A stretch of DNA of 21,344 bases. It comes from CAZNKU01 sp964573775. Lineage in GTDB: Bacteria > Bacillota > Clostridia > Monoglobales > Firm-18. Made by a program: the position numbers and the translations under genes. Location of the stretch: NCBI GenBank assembly GCA_964573775.1, contig CAZNKU010000021.1:1-21344 (forward strand), in the 5' to 3' direction. Positions within the stretch are counted from its first letter, which is position 1; the number at the start of each line of letters is the position of its first letter. This document shows positions 12,186-20,601 of this stretch, one piece after another. The notes under the pieces are model-generated. The model was not told where the DNA came from, did not search any database, and saw only the letters and a program-made list of their open reading frames with translations.

Positions 12186-14369
12186 TTAATGTTTTACTCT
12201 TGTAACCGATGTTACACTTTCAATATTTTTAAGAGTTTTCATAAGCTTTTGTATTTGCTCCTGAGATGATACAACCGCAGTAACATTGATGATTGCGAGA
12301 TTATCCTTAGTAACACGGGAATTTACTGCTTTAATAGAAGATTTTGCAGCTGAAACTGTATTCATAACATCAACCATTAAACCACTTCTGTCATTAGCAA
12401 TAATCTGCAAATCGGATGTATAGCTTGAATTCTGTTCATCAGACCAACGTACCTCTATAAAACGCTGAGCATCAATTTCATTAAGATTGGTCATATTAAC
12501 ACAGTCGGTTCTGTGTACAGATACACCCCTTCCCTTGGTTATATAACCAACTATGTCATCACCGGGAACAGGATTACAACAATGTGATATTTTCACAAGG
12601 CAGTTTGTTATTCCTTTTACTATGACACCATTGTTTGACTTGCTGATTTTTTCAGAAGAAATATTTACAAGTTGTTCTAAAGCATCCACATCATTTTGTT
12701 CAAGATGAATTTTAGTATATTGGTCTTTTATTCTGGAAAAAGCCTTAGTTAAAGGAATACCACCAAAGCCAACAGTAGAAAGTAAATCCTCAATTGTAGA
12801 CAAGGTAAATTTTTTGCATACAGGCTCCATAAATTTTTTATCATTTAAAACAGAAATCGGAATACCTGTTTTTTTAAGTTCTCTTTCTATCATTTCACGG
12901 CCTTTTAAAATGTTATCCTCACGATTTTCTTTTTTAAACCAATCGTTAATTTTCTTTTTAGCCTGCGACGTTTTAACCAATTTAAGCCAATCACGGCTTG
13001 GACCTCTTGAATTAGAGGATGTAATAATTTCTACAATATCTCCATTTATAAGTTTGTGATCCAAAGTAACAATTTTACCGTTTACCTTTGCTCCAACTGT
13101 CTTATTGCCTATTGCACTGTGTATTGCATAGGCAAAATCAATAGGACCGGCCCCGTTAGGAAGATTAATAACTGCACCTTTTGGTGAGAAAACAAAAACC
13201 TCATCTTCGAAAAGATCTATTTTAAGATTATGGATAAAATCTTCGGCATCATTCATATCTCTGTGAATTTCCAAAAGCTGTCTTACCCATTCAAGCTTAT
13301 TATCGAGGTCTGTAGCACCTGACACACCTTCTTTATATTTCCAGTGTGCAGCAATACCAACCTCGGCAATTTTGTGCATTTCCCATGTTCTTATCTGAAC
13401 CTCAAAAGGTCGTCCTCCCGGTCCGATAAGTGAAGTATGCAATGATTGATACATATTCTTTTTAGGCATAGCAATATAATCTTTAAATCTGCCGGGTATT
13501 GGCTTATAAAGTTCATGAACCATACCTAAAACCGCATAGCATTCATTAATATTATTTACAATAACTCTTACCGCAAGAAGATCGTATATTTCATCTATTG
13601 AAATATTGTTAGTATACATTTTTTTATATATACTGTAAAAATGTTTTGCACGACCACTCATACCCGCTTCGATACCCATCTCATCAAGCTTAGACTGCAA
13701 TGTGGACTTTACATTTTCAAGATATTCAATTCTTTCATCACGTTTTAAAGTTATATGATCAGATATTTCCTTGTACGCAATAGGATCAAGATATTTTAAA
13801 GACAAATCTTCAAGCTCCCATTTAACTTTTTGCATACCAAGACGGTTAGCCAGAGGTGCAAATACCTCCATTGTTTCATGTGCTTTAGCAAGTTGCTTTT
13901 CTTCAGACATACTTTTTAACGTACGCATATTATGAAGTCTGTCGGCAAGTTTTATAATTATTACTCTTATATCCTTTGCCATTGCCAAAAACATTTTTCT
14001 TAAATTTTCAACCTGTTGTTCCTGCTTTGTGCTATACGGAATTTTACCAAGTTTAGTAACACCTTCTACCAAAGCAGCAACATTTTCACCAAAATTTTCT
14101 TTAATATCATTTATTGTACAAGAGGTATCCTCAACTGTATCATGCAAAAGTCCTGCTACAATAGCTTCGTCATCCATTTCAAGTTCAGCCAAAATAAGCG
14201 CAACATTATACGGATGAATAACAAAAGGTTCGCCAGACTTACGATTTTGTCCTTCGTGGGCTTTTGTTGCATAATCTCCTGCCCTTTTTATAAATTCAAA
14301 ATCACTGTTTGGATTATATTTTTGAATATTTTCTTTTAAAATTTCAAATTGTATAACTTCCTGATACAT
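12186..14369 (-). CDS. relA: Bifunctional (p)ppGpp synthetase/hydrolase
   Basis: A 727-residue long RelA/SpoT homologue (Rel). It has the HD hydrolase domain (about 30-150) with H52, H76-D77, E80-D81 and D143 intact. The synthetase domain (about 235-345) has GRAKHFYSIYKKM and EVQIRT. The RxKD form of the synthetase motif (RFKD, 294-297) marks bifunctional enzymes as opposed to the ExDD of synthetase-only RelA. The TGS domain (about 386-448), the zinc-finger-like HCCNPVPGD (about 596-604) and the C-terminal ACT domain (about 651-727) follow, which sense uncharged tRNA on the ribosome. The length is normal. GAGGTG precedes the start. It sits between recJ and the MBL hydrolase in a continuous operon with hisS, which may link amino-acid starvation signalling to a tRNA synthetase. 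Confidence 0.97.
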   Translation of the reverse strand: MYQEVIQFEILKENIQKYNPNSDFEFIKRAGDYATKAHEGQNRKSGEPFVIHPYNVALILAELEMDDEAIVAGLLHDTVEDTSCTINDIKENFGENVAALVEGVTKLGKIPYSTKQEQQVENLRKMFLAMAKDIRVIIIKLADRLHNMRTLKSMSEEKQLAKAHETMEVFAPLANRLGMQKVKWELEDLSLKYLDPIAYKEISDHITLKRDERIEYLENVKSTLQSKLDEMGIEAGMSGRAKHFYSIYKKMYTNNISIDEIYDLLAVRVIVNNINECYAVLGMVHELYKPIPGRFKDYIAMPKKNMYQSLHTSLIGPGGRPFEVQIRTWEMHKIAEVGIAAHWKYKEGVSGATDLDNKLEWVRQLLEIHRDMNDAEDFIHNLKIDLFEDEVFVFSPKGAVINLPNGAGPIDFAYAIHSAIGNKTVGAKVNGKIVTLDHKLINGDIVEIITSSNSRGPSRDWLKLVKTSQAKKKINDWFKKENREDNILKGREMIERELKKTGIPISVLNDKKFMEPVCKKFTLSTIEDLLSTVGFGGIPLTKAFSRIKDQYTKIHLEQNDVDALEQLVNISSEKISKSNNGVIVKGITNCLVKISHCCNPVPGDDIVGYITKGRGVSVHRTDCVNMTNLNEIDAQRFIEVRWSDEQNSSYTSDLQIIANDRSGLMVDVMNTVSAAKSSIKAVNSRVTKDNLAIINVTAVVSSQEQIQKLMKTLKNIESVTSVTRVKH

Positions 14370-14387
14370 AAAACACCTCGCCGTAAA

Positions 14388-16088
14388 TTACATCTGCCTT
14401 ATTCTTTTTATATCTTTTATAATTATCTGGGCATTATCATTGCCCCTGAAACTATTGATTTCTAAGTTTCCTGCAATATCTATTGTACAGCCTTCTGTAA
14501 TAATAGGATCAAAATCCCCCATAGAAAAACCTATAGCATCAATATTTACACCATTAAGAAGTAAATTTAGCTTTATATGTTTTCCATCTGAAAGAAGTTG
14601 CTTTCTTAAAACTTTAGCCTCTAAAAGAGCAAAAACCGGTTTAGGATTTCCAACACCGTAAGGTTCAAGAACATTAAGGCTATTAACTACATCCACATTC
14701 AAAAATGACTCCTTCAAGATATAATCAATGTTAATTTTTTGAACAAATTTTTTTCCGTTTAATAAATCGCCTGCATATTTATTTATTAATACCCTGAATT
14801 CATCAATATTGTTTTTTTTCAAGGAAAGCCCTGCTGCCAAAGAGTGTCCTCCAAACTTGGTAAGTATGCTGCTGCATTTTTTCAAAGCTTCATACAAATC
14901 AAAATCAGCAACACTTCTTCCTGAGCCTTTTGCCAAATCCTCAGTATCATCAGTAATGACAACAGAAGGTTTGTAATATTTTTCCGTCACCTTAGATGAC
15001 ACTATACCTATAACTCCGCTATTCCACCCTTCGCCGTATACAACTATAACATTATCTTTATAAAGTTTCTGCTTTTCTATAATATCAAAAACTTCATCCG
15101 TAATATTTTTTTCTACATTTTGACGATTGGTATTCAAGGAATCAATGTGATTAGCTATATTCATACATCGATTATAATCATTTGAAGAGAGCATCTCGAC
15201 ACAAACCGATGCATCCGCTAAACGACCTGCGGCATTTATACGTGGAACAATTCCAAATGCAAAATCAGAAACCTTCGCTTCGCCCTCTATATTAGCTATA
15301 TTCAAAAGAGCCTGCACACCGGGATTCGAATTACATGGCACCATTTTAAGCCCCATAATTACTATGGCACGGTTTTCGTCATTTAAAGGAACAATATCTG
15401 CAATCGTTCCAATAGCAGTAATTAAAATATATTTTTTTATTACTTTTTCCAAGCCCTCTTTACTTAAGGCGGTAATTAACTTAAATACTACTCCGACTCC
15501 TGCAAGTTCTGAAAAAGGATACTTGCTGTCTTTTCTTTTGGGATTTATAACAGCACAGCATTCCGGTATCTTTTCAGGACACTCATGATGGTCGGTAATT
15601 ACAACATCAACGCCTAAAGATTTTGCAAACTCAACTTCATCATAAGCTGCAATGCCATTATCAACGGTAATTATAAGCTTAGTATTATTTTTAGCTATTC
15701 TGCTTACAGCTTCCTTGTTCATACCGTAACCATCTGAAAATCTGTTAGGAATATAATAGTCAACATCCGCTCCATTTTCACGCAAAAACATATATAATAT
15801 ACTTGTGCTTGTTACACCATCGGCATCATAATCACCAAAAATGGTGATTTTTTCTTTTTTCATAATAGCCTTTTCAATTCTTTCAACAGCCACGTCCATA
15901 TCATTAAGCAAAAAAGGATTGTGAAGATTATGTAATACTCGTTTGAAAATATTGTCCGGGTTACCTCCAACAATTTCTAATCGGTTGTGGAGGACACCTG
16001 AACATAATTCACTGAATCCATAACGATTCATCAAACCTTTCACTATTACACTATCAATATTTTTATAAACCCAAACTTTATTATTCAT
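14388..16088 (-). CDS. recJ: Single-stranded-DNA-specific exonuclease RecJ
   Basis: A 566-residue RecJ, the 5'-3' single-strand exonuclease acting in recombination and mismatch repair. DHH-domain motifs: DYDADG (86-91), TVDNG (141-145), TDHHE (165-169) and GTIADIVPL (227-235). RINAAGR is at 284-290 and the DHHA1 motif GGHSLAAG at 413-420. The C-terminal OB-fold follows. The size is that of E. coli RecJ (577), about 200 residues shorter than Bacillus RecJ, so the extra C-terminal domain of many Firmicutes is absent. It lies 10 bp after the DUF4340 gene and 18 bp before rel. The apt gene usually found between recJ and rel in Clostridia is missing. Confidence 0.96.
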   Translation of the reverse strand: MNNKVWVYKNIDSVIVKGLMNRYGFSELCSGVLHNRLEIVGGNPDNIFKRVLHNLHNPFLLNDMDVAVERIEKAIMKKEKITIFGDYDADGVTSTSILYMFLRENGADVDYYIPNRFSDGYGMNKEAVSRIAKNNTKLIITVDNGIAAYDEVEFAKSLGVDVVITDHHECPEKIPECCAVINPKRKDSKYPFSELAGVGVVFKLITALSKEGLEKVIKKYILITAIGTIADIVPLNDENRAIVIMGLKMVPCNSNPGVQALLNIANIEGEAKVSDFAFGIVPRINAAGRLADASVCVEMLSSNDYNRCMNIANHIDSLNTNRQNVEKNITDEVFDIIEKQKLYKDNVIVVYGEGWNSGVIGIVSSKVTEKYYKPSVVITDDTEDLAKGSGRSVADFDLYEALKKCSSILTKFGGHSLAAGLSLKKNNIDEFRVLINKYAGDLLNGKKFVQKINIDYILKESFLNVDVVNSLNVLEPYGVGNPKPVFALLEAKVLRKQLLSDGKHIKLNLLLNGVNIDAIGFSMGDFDPIITEGCTIDIAGNLEINSFRGNDNAQIIIKDIKRIRQM

Positions 16089-16098
16089 AGTACCTCTG

Positions 16099-17442
16099 TT
16101 ATTCAGCTAATTTATTTATAGACTTAATCATATCATCTACGCTTGAACGCTTAACATAAAACTCTGTTTTACCATTCACTTTTGCGGCAGCATATAATTC
16201 ACCGTATTCATAAAAAACAAGAGTTTCTGATGGGGTATCTGTATTGAAATTAAATGTAAAACTACAAATTTCAGTACCTATTGCATCTTTCACTTCACCC
16301 AAAATAACAGGCAAAATTATCTTTTTATAAGTATCTTTGAAATCATTTTCGTCAACATTCTTTCCATCAATATAATAATCAGGCTCTTTTACTTTCAAAA
16401 CGTGAGATGTACCTGAATTTGTATAATATATAGTATCTACACTACTTATCATTCTTGAAAAAACAAGACTGTCCAGCAAATCAACAGGTTTTACATCCTT
16501 ATATGCAACTTGTTCTTCCTTTATCGAAAAAACATTAGGCAGACCTTTTATTTGCATATATATTAACTTGGTACCCGTATCACCTTCGGAGAAGAAACTG
16601 TTTCCAAGCAAAACAGTATTAGTAGTTTTAGCATCTATTACAATTGTGTATTTAGGGTTGTCAAGTCCATATTTGCTGTAATCCGAAGGATTGTCATCAA
16701 CAAAATCATAAATTGTAAAATCTAATACGTCAACCACTTTTGTTTCGAACGCATGCTGATTCACTTCTTTTAAATACGGAGAAGTCATTTCCCATACAGA
16801 AGAACTGTGTGCATTCACATTATTTGTCATTTTTGGACTCACTGTGATCGTATTTTCTTTGTTTTTAATTGTTATACCGTAAAAATATTCACTATTTACT
16901 GCAATTAAATTTTTATTACGAAGTGAATTAAGCCCACCGCACAACATATTATATTGTTCGTTAGAAACAACATATACATTCTTTTCATCATTTAAAGATA
17001 TATAATAACCTGTACCCGTAGGTACTTTATCACCGAATTTCAATGTATATTTACTTCCTTTTTCATCTTCAATATCAAAGAAAGATGTTGGTTTATCAAG
17101 ACCATATTCTGAAAAATTCTTTGAATTTGTTTCCAACGGTATTGCTGTTAATGAACACGCTGTACTAAATACTTCACCGACATATTCCTGCTCCAACAAA
17201 GCGTTGGTATTATCAGGAGAATACCATATACCCATCTCATTCAAAACTGAATATTTTTCATTTGATGTAGTAACAGTAAAGTGTTTTGCTGCAGATGTAA
17301 CATTAGTAATTTGTATAGCTGTTATATCTTCATAATTTTCCTCAACATGAAAATTGTCTGAAATAAAAATCAAAGCAAATATTGCTGCGATTAATAAAAT
17401 TATTACAGATACAAGAATTATAATTTTCTTTTTTATTTTCAT
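16099..17442 (-). CDS. DUF4340 membrane-anchored extracellular protein
   Basis: A 447-residue protein with an N-terminal membrane anchor (about 6-28, without a lipobox), so the rest should lie outside the membrane. The DUF4340 pattern appears twice: FSEYGLDKPTSFFDI then YTLKFGDKVPTGTGYYISL and VYVVS (about 109-160), and YSKYGLDNPKYTIVI then VLLGNSFFSEGD and VFSI (about 260-310). The two halves suggest an internal duplication of a beta-rich unit. Biochemical function is unknown. The family occurs next to GldG-type proteins, and here the start codon overlaps the GldG-like stop (ATGA), with AAGGAG upstream. It is most likely a part or substrate-binding partner of the ABC complex. Confidence is high in the family and low in any role. 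Confidence 0.87.
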   Translation of the reverse strand: MKIKKKIIILVSVIILLIAAIFALIFISDNFHVEENYEDITAIQITNVTSAAKHFTVTTSNEKYSVLNEMGIWYSPDNTNALLEQEYVGEVFSTACSLTAIPLETNSKNFSEYGLDKPTSFFDIEDEKGSKYTLKFGDKVPTGTGYYISLNDEKNVYVVSNEQYNMLCGGLNSLRNKNLIAVNSEYFYGITIKNKENTITVSPKMTNNVNAHSSSVWEMTSPYLKEVNQHAFETKVVDVLDFTIYDFVDDNPSDYSKYGLDNPKYTIVIDAKTTNTVLLGNSFFSEGDTGTKLIYMQIKGLPNVFSIKEEQVAYKDVKPVDLLDSLVFSRMISSVDTIYYTNSGTSHVLKVKEPDYYIDGKNVDENDFKDTYKKIILPVILGEVKDAIGTEICSFTFNFNTDTPSETLVFYEYGELYAAAKVNGKTEFYVKRSSVDDMIKSINKLAE

Positions 17443-18845
17443 AGATATCTCCTTCTAAGCCATACAACAATACCTGCAATTATTATAATAAACGGAATTA
17501 TAATAACAAAAACAAACTGTATTGTATTATGATGATTTTGTGAAGTCAACATAGGTGCATTGGTTATAACTGTTGCTTCAAAGTCACTTGATTCATCAAT
17601 TCTACCCATCCAGAAAACACTATTTATTAAAAGCGACTTGTTAGTATTAATAATCTGAGTGTCATAAATGCACGAGCTTCCGCAAACCATTACATCAGAA
17701 AAATAAGTGGATTCCGTTACTCTCTTGGAAATTGCAACAATATCATATAAACTTTCCGCTTTATCATCCGAGTAAAGACCTGCATATTTTGATGTTTTCA
17801 ACAGTCCATATATGTCAATACTGTCCTTTGAATCCCACAATTTTGTTATACCAACAGTATCTGGAACATACAAAGAATTGTTGATATTTCGTTTAATCGG
17901 ATGCGGTATATCATACCAATCCGGTATAATATATGTTCTTCCATTATTAACGGTTGCAATGTTTTCAGGATTTGTTTCTTTAATGTACTCGGTTGTATAC
18001 TCAATTCCCAAAGTTTTTAAGTATTCAACGATACGAGGACATTCCTTGACCTTATCAAGATAAATTTGCATATCCTTTCCTGAGGCAAGATATTCTTCAA
18101 CTTCATTTATTTCATCCAATGAAAAATCAATAGTTGGTCCGTACACTAAAATCATGTCATAATCTTTTGATATTCCATCCGACAGAATGTTAAAATCGTT
18201 GTAAATTATTCCCTCATCATCAAATATCTTTTTAATTTCTGTAGTATCACGTTCGCCATGTCCTGTAACAATACCGATTTTAACCCTTGTTTCCCTTAGA
18301 ACTGAATTAATCATAGAAGCAAATTTGGATTCCGCATTTATAGTATATCTTCCATAATCATCAACATTAAGTATTTCATTAACGCTAAAGGAATTAATCA
18401 TATCACCGCAAACAAATACAACATCATCAACTTGTACACTACCGAAATCCTTAACTATGTCAGGATTACTGTCAGGGTCTAACACTTCAAAATGAATTTT
18501 CGGATTATTTTTTTCTATTTTTTCCAACATATATTTAATTCGGATTCTGTAATTAGAGTTATCTACCTGACCGGTTGTAGCTGTAAATTCGTTATTACCG
18601 GAAATTCTTATCATTTCATTAGGATTGCAAAGGTAATAAATATTAATTTCTTTATCAACAGCCTTTATATATTCATTGAATTCCGATGAAAAATTAAGCC
18701 CTGTTTCAGTAGCATCAAACTTAAAATTAAAATTATCACTCAAAATACCTGCCAAAATATTTAAAAGCAAAATAACTACACATACTCCGGCAACCAAAGC
18801 GGCAGAGCCACTACCGTAAATTAATTTTTTATCCAATTTTTTCAC
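17439..18845 (-). CDS. GldG-like ABC auxiliary protein
   Basis: A 468-residue protein with one membrane helix at each end (about 12-36 and 442-463) and a large domain between them, placed outside the cell. The middle matches the GldG/ABC-transporter auxiliary domain: an INIYYL strand near 67-72, IHFEVLDPDSNPDIVKDF at about 118-135, VDDVVFVCGD, and VKIGIVTGHGERD at about 190-202. The start is GTG at 18845, with AGGAGG 7 bp upstream; no ATG fits better. The arginine-rich end (WLRRRYL) is a cytoplasmic anchor. In Bacteroidota GldG joins GldA and GldF for gliding; in a Clostridia member its job is not established. It is 12 bp after the permease gene and overlaps the DUF4340 gene by 4 bp. Confidence 0.86.
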   Translation of the reverse strand: MKKLDKKLIYGSGSAALVAGVCVVILLLNILAGILSDNFNFKFDATETGLNFSSEFNEYIKAVDKEINIYYLCNPNEMIRISGNNEFTATTGQVDNSNYRIRIKYMLEKIEKNNPKIHFEVLDPDSNPDIVKDFGSVQVDDVVFVCGDMINSFSVNEILNVDDYGRYTINAESKFASMINSVLRETRVKIGIVTGHGERDTTEIKKIFDDEGIIYNDFNILSDGISKDYDMILVYGPTIDFSLDEINEVEEYLASGKDMQIYLDKVKECPRIVEYLKTLGIEYTTEYIKETNPENIATVNNGRTYIIPDWYDIPHPIKRNINNSLYVPDTVGITKLWDSKDSIDIYGLLKTSKYAGLYSDDKAESLYDIVAISKRVTESTYFSDVMVCGSSCIYDTQIINTNKSLLINSVFWMGRIDESSDFEATVITNAPMLTSQNHHNTIQFVFVIIIPFIIIIAGIVVWLRRRYL

Positions 18846-18857
18846 AGTAATCCCTCC

Positions 18858-19586
18858 TTAGCTCCAGCGTTTCTTCTGAATAAAAACAACAGAAAGAAAA
18901 ATAAAAAGACCGGAAAAACTCAAATAATATACTATGGTAGCTATATCAACAAGTCCGTACACAAACATATCAAACCTTGAAAACAATGAAAACCATTCGA
19001 TAATGTCTGCAACAAATCCAACATTGACTGTTGAAGTAAAAACTTTAAACAGAAACATTGTCAGTACAATTACAAAAGTAATTAGTGCAGATACAAACTG
19101 ACTTTCTGTAAGTGTTGAAACAAACAAACCAACTGAAAGCAAAGCAGCACCTAAAAGAAAATATCCAAAATACAGCATTAATACATTTGTCCATATAACT
19201 GTACCGTAAAATGACATCGTAAGCGGATACACAAGCATTATAACAACATTAATGGCAAAAAGAGTAAGACAAGCAAAATATTTACCAAGTATTATAGAAC
19301 TTACAGGTACACTTGATGTCAATAACAATTGATCAGTTTTATTCTTTTTTTCCTCTGACCATAAATGCATTGTTATTAGGGGTACAAGCAATAACAAAAC
19401 ATATGTAACAAGTGAAAAAAACTGAACAAGATTTGTTGAAAACACTGCTACATTTGCATCCGGCATATTATTCATATTAGTCTTAACAAACAAAAAACCA
19501 CTTATAAACAACGCAAAAGCAAGTACAAGATATCCTGTGGGAGATGTAAAATAAGTAAACATTTCTCTTTTATATATAGCTTTCAT
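18858..19586 (-). CDS. ABC-2 type permease (GldF-like)
   Basis: A 242-residue ABC-2 membrane subunit with six hydrophobic segments. The start MKAIYKREMFTYFTSPTGYL and the cytoplasmic LWSEEKKNKTDQLLLTSSV (about 77-95) are characteristic of the GldF/NosY-like branch: the second is the coupling region that touches the ATPase. It presumably dimerises with two copies of the ATPase. Substrate and direction are unknown. The ABC-2 fold points to export or to mechanical work on the envelope. The ATG is one base after the ATPase stop codon, with GGGAG upstream, so the two are co-translated. Confidence 0.9.
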   Translation of the reverse strand: MKAIYKREMFTYFTSPTGYLVLAFALFISGFLFVKTNMNNMPDANVAVFSTNLVQFFSLVTYVLLLLVPLITMHLWSEEKKNKTDQLLLTSSVPVSSIILGKYFACLTLFAINVVIMLVYPLTMSFYGTVIWTNVLMLYFGYFLLGAALLSVGLFVSTLTESQFVSALITFVIVLTMFLFKVFTSTVNVGFVADIIEWFSLFSRFDMFVYGLVDIATIVYYLSFSGLFIFLSVVFIQKKRWS

Positions 19587-19587
19587 A

Positions 19588-20580
19588 TTAGTTATCTCCC
19601 TTCTTTTTTGTTGCTGTTTTTTTTCTTATTTCGGTTACCTTGCGGAATATATCCTCCAAAGTAAGCTTTTTAGATTCAAAAGAAACTAATTCTAACTTTT
19701 TATTGTATATAAGTTCTATTAACTTACTTCTTATATTTCTTCCCTCAACAGGTGTTACTGTATATTCCCACACATTGCGTTCATCTGTTTTTATCACAGA
19801 CAGATTTTGTACATCATCGATGCTTTGAATAGCTGAAGAAATGCTATCTTTATCACCCATAATTTTAAGTACATAAATTGATTGGTCAACAAGCTGACGG
19901 TTTATGTTTTTTATGGTATCATATACCACAAGCTTACCGTTGTTTATTATAAGAACCTTTGAGCAGACTGATGTTATCTCGGAAAGTATATGAGAACTGA
20001 TTATTACTGTTCTGCTTTTACCAAGATCTTTAATAAGTTTTCTCATATCCTGTATCTGATTAGGGTCAAGACCAACCGTAGGCTCATCAAAAATCAAAAC
20101 CTTTGGATCACCTATTAAAGCCTGAGCTATACCGACTCTTTGTTTATAACCTTTGGAAAGGTTTTTAATTTTACGGTGTTTAACGCCTGTTAGTTTCACT
20201 TTAGACATTATTTCGCCAATGTGTTTTTCACGGTATTCTTCTAAATCCTGTGTAGATTTTTCGGGTTTCACACCTTTTAATTCATATATAAATTTAAGGT
20301 ATTCATCAACAGTCATATCAATATAAAGCGGAGGGTTTTCAGGCAAATAGCCTATTAATTTTTTTGCATTTTCAGCATCCTTTAAAATATCATAACCATT
20401 AATTTCTATAGAGCCTGATGTTGTTGAAATATATCCTGTCATCATATTCATTGTTGTACTTTTTCCAGCACCATTCGGACCCAAGAAGCCTATAATTTCA
20501 CCATCATCAATTTTTGCCGAAATATTATCAACTGCTGTATTAAGTCCGAATTTTTTTGTTACATTTTTTAGTTCTATCAC
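19588..20580 (-). CDS. ABC transporter ATP-binding protein (GldA-like)
   Basis: A 330-residue ATPase. Walker A GPNGAGKST is at 34-42, the Q-loop position is Glu (GYLPENPPLY, typical of this branch), the signature is LSKGY at 141-145 instead of LSGGQ, Walker B is LIFDEP at 162-167, and the H-loop is His197. The last 110 residues form the regulatory domain common in drug- and GldA-type ATPases. The start is GTG at 20580, with GAGGTG upstream. It lies 21 bp after hisS and opens the envelope module. All catalytic residues are intact, so it should power the permease. GldA-like is a family-level judgement supported by the downstream GldF- and GldG-like genes. Confidence 0.92.
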   Translation of the reverse strand: MIELKNVTKKFGLNTAVDNISAKIDDGEIIGFLGPNGAGKSTTMNMMTGYISTTSGSIEINGYDILKDAENAKKLIGYLPENPPLYIDMTVDEYLKFIYELKGVKPEKSTQDLEEYREKHIGEIMSKVKLTGVKHRKIKNLSKGYKQRVGIAQALIGDPKVLIFDEPTVGLDPNQIQDMRKLIKDLGKSRTVIISSHILSEITSVCSKVLIINNGKLVVYDTIKNINRQLVDQSIYVLKIMGDKDSISSAIQSIDDVQNLSVIKTDERNVWEYTVTPVEGRNIRSKLIELIYNKKLELVSFESKKLTLEDIFRKVTEIRKKTATKKKGDN

Positions 20581-20601
20581 AATAACACCTCATCAACAGA
20601 A

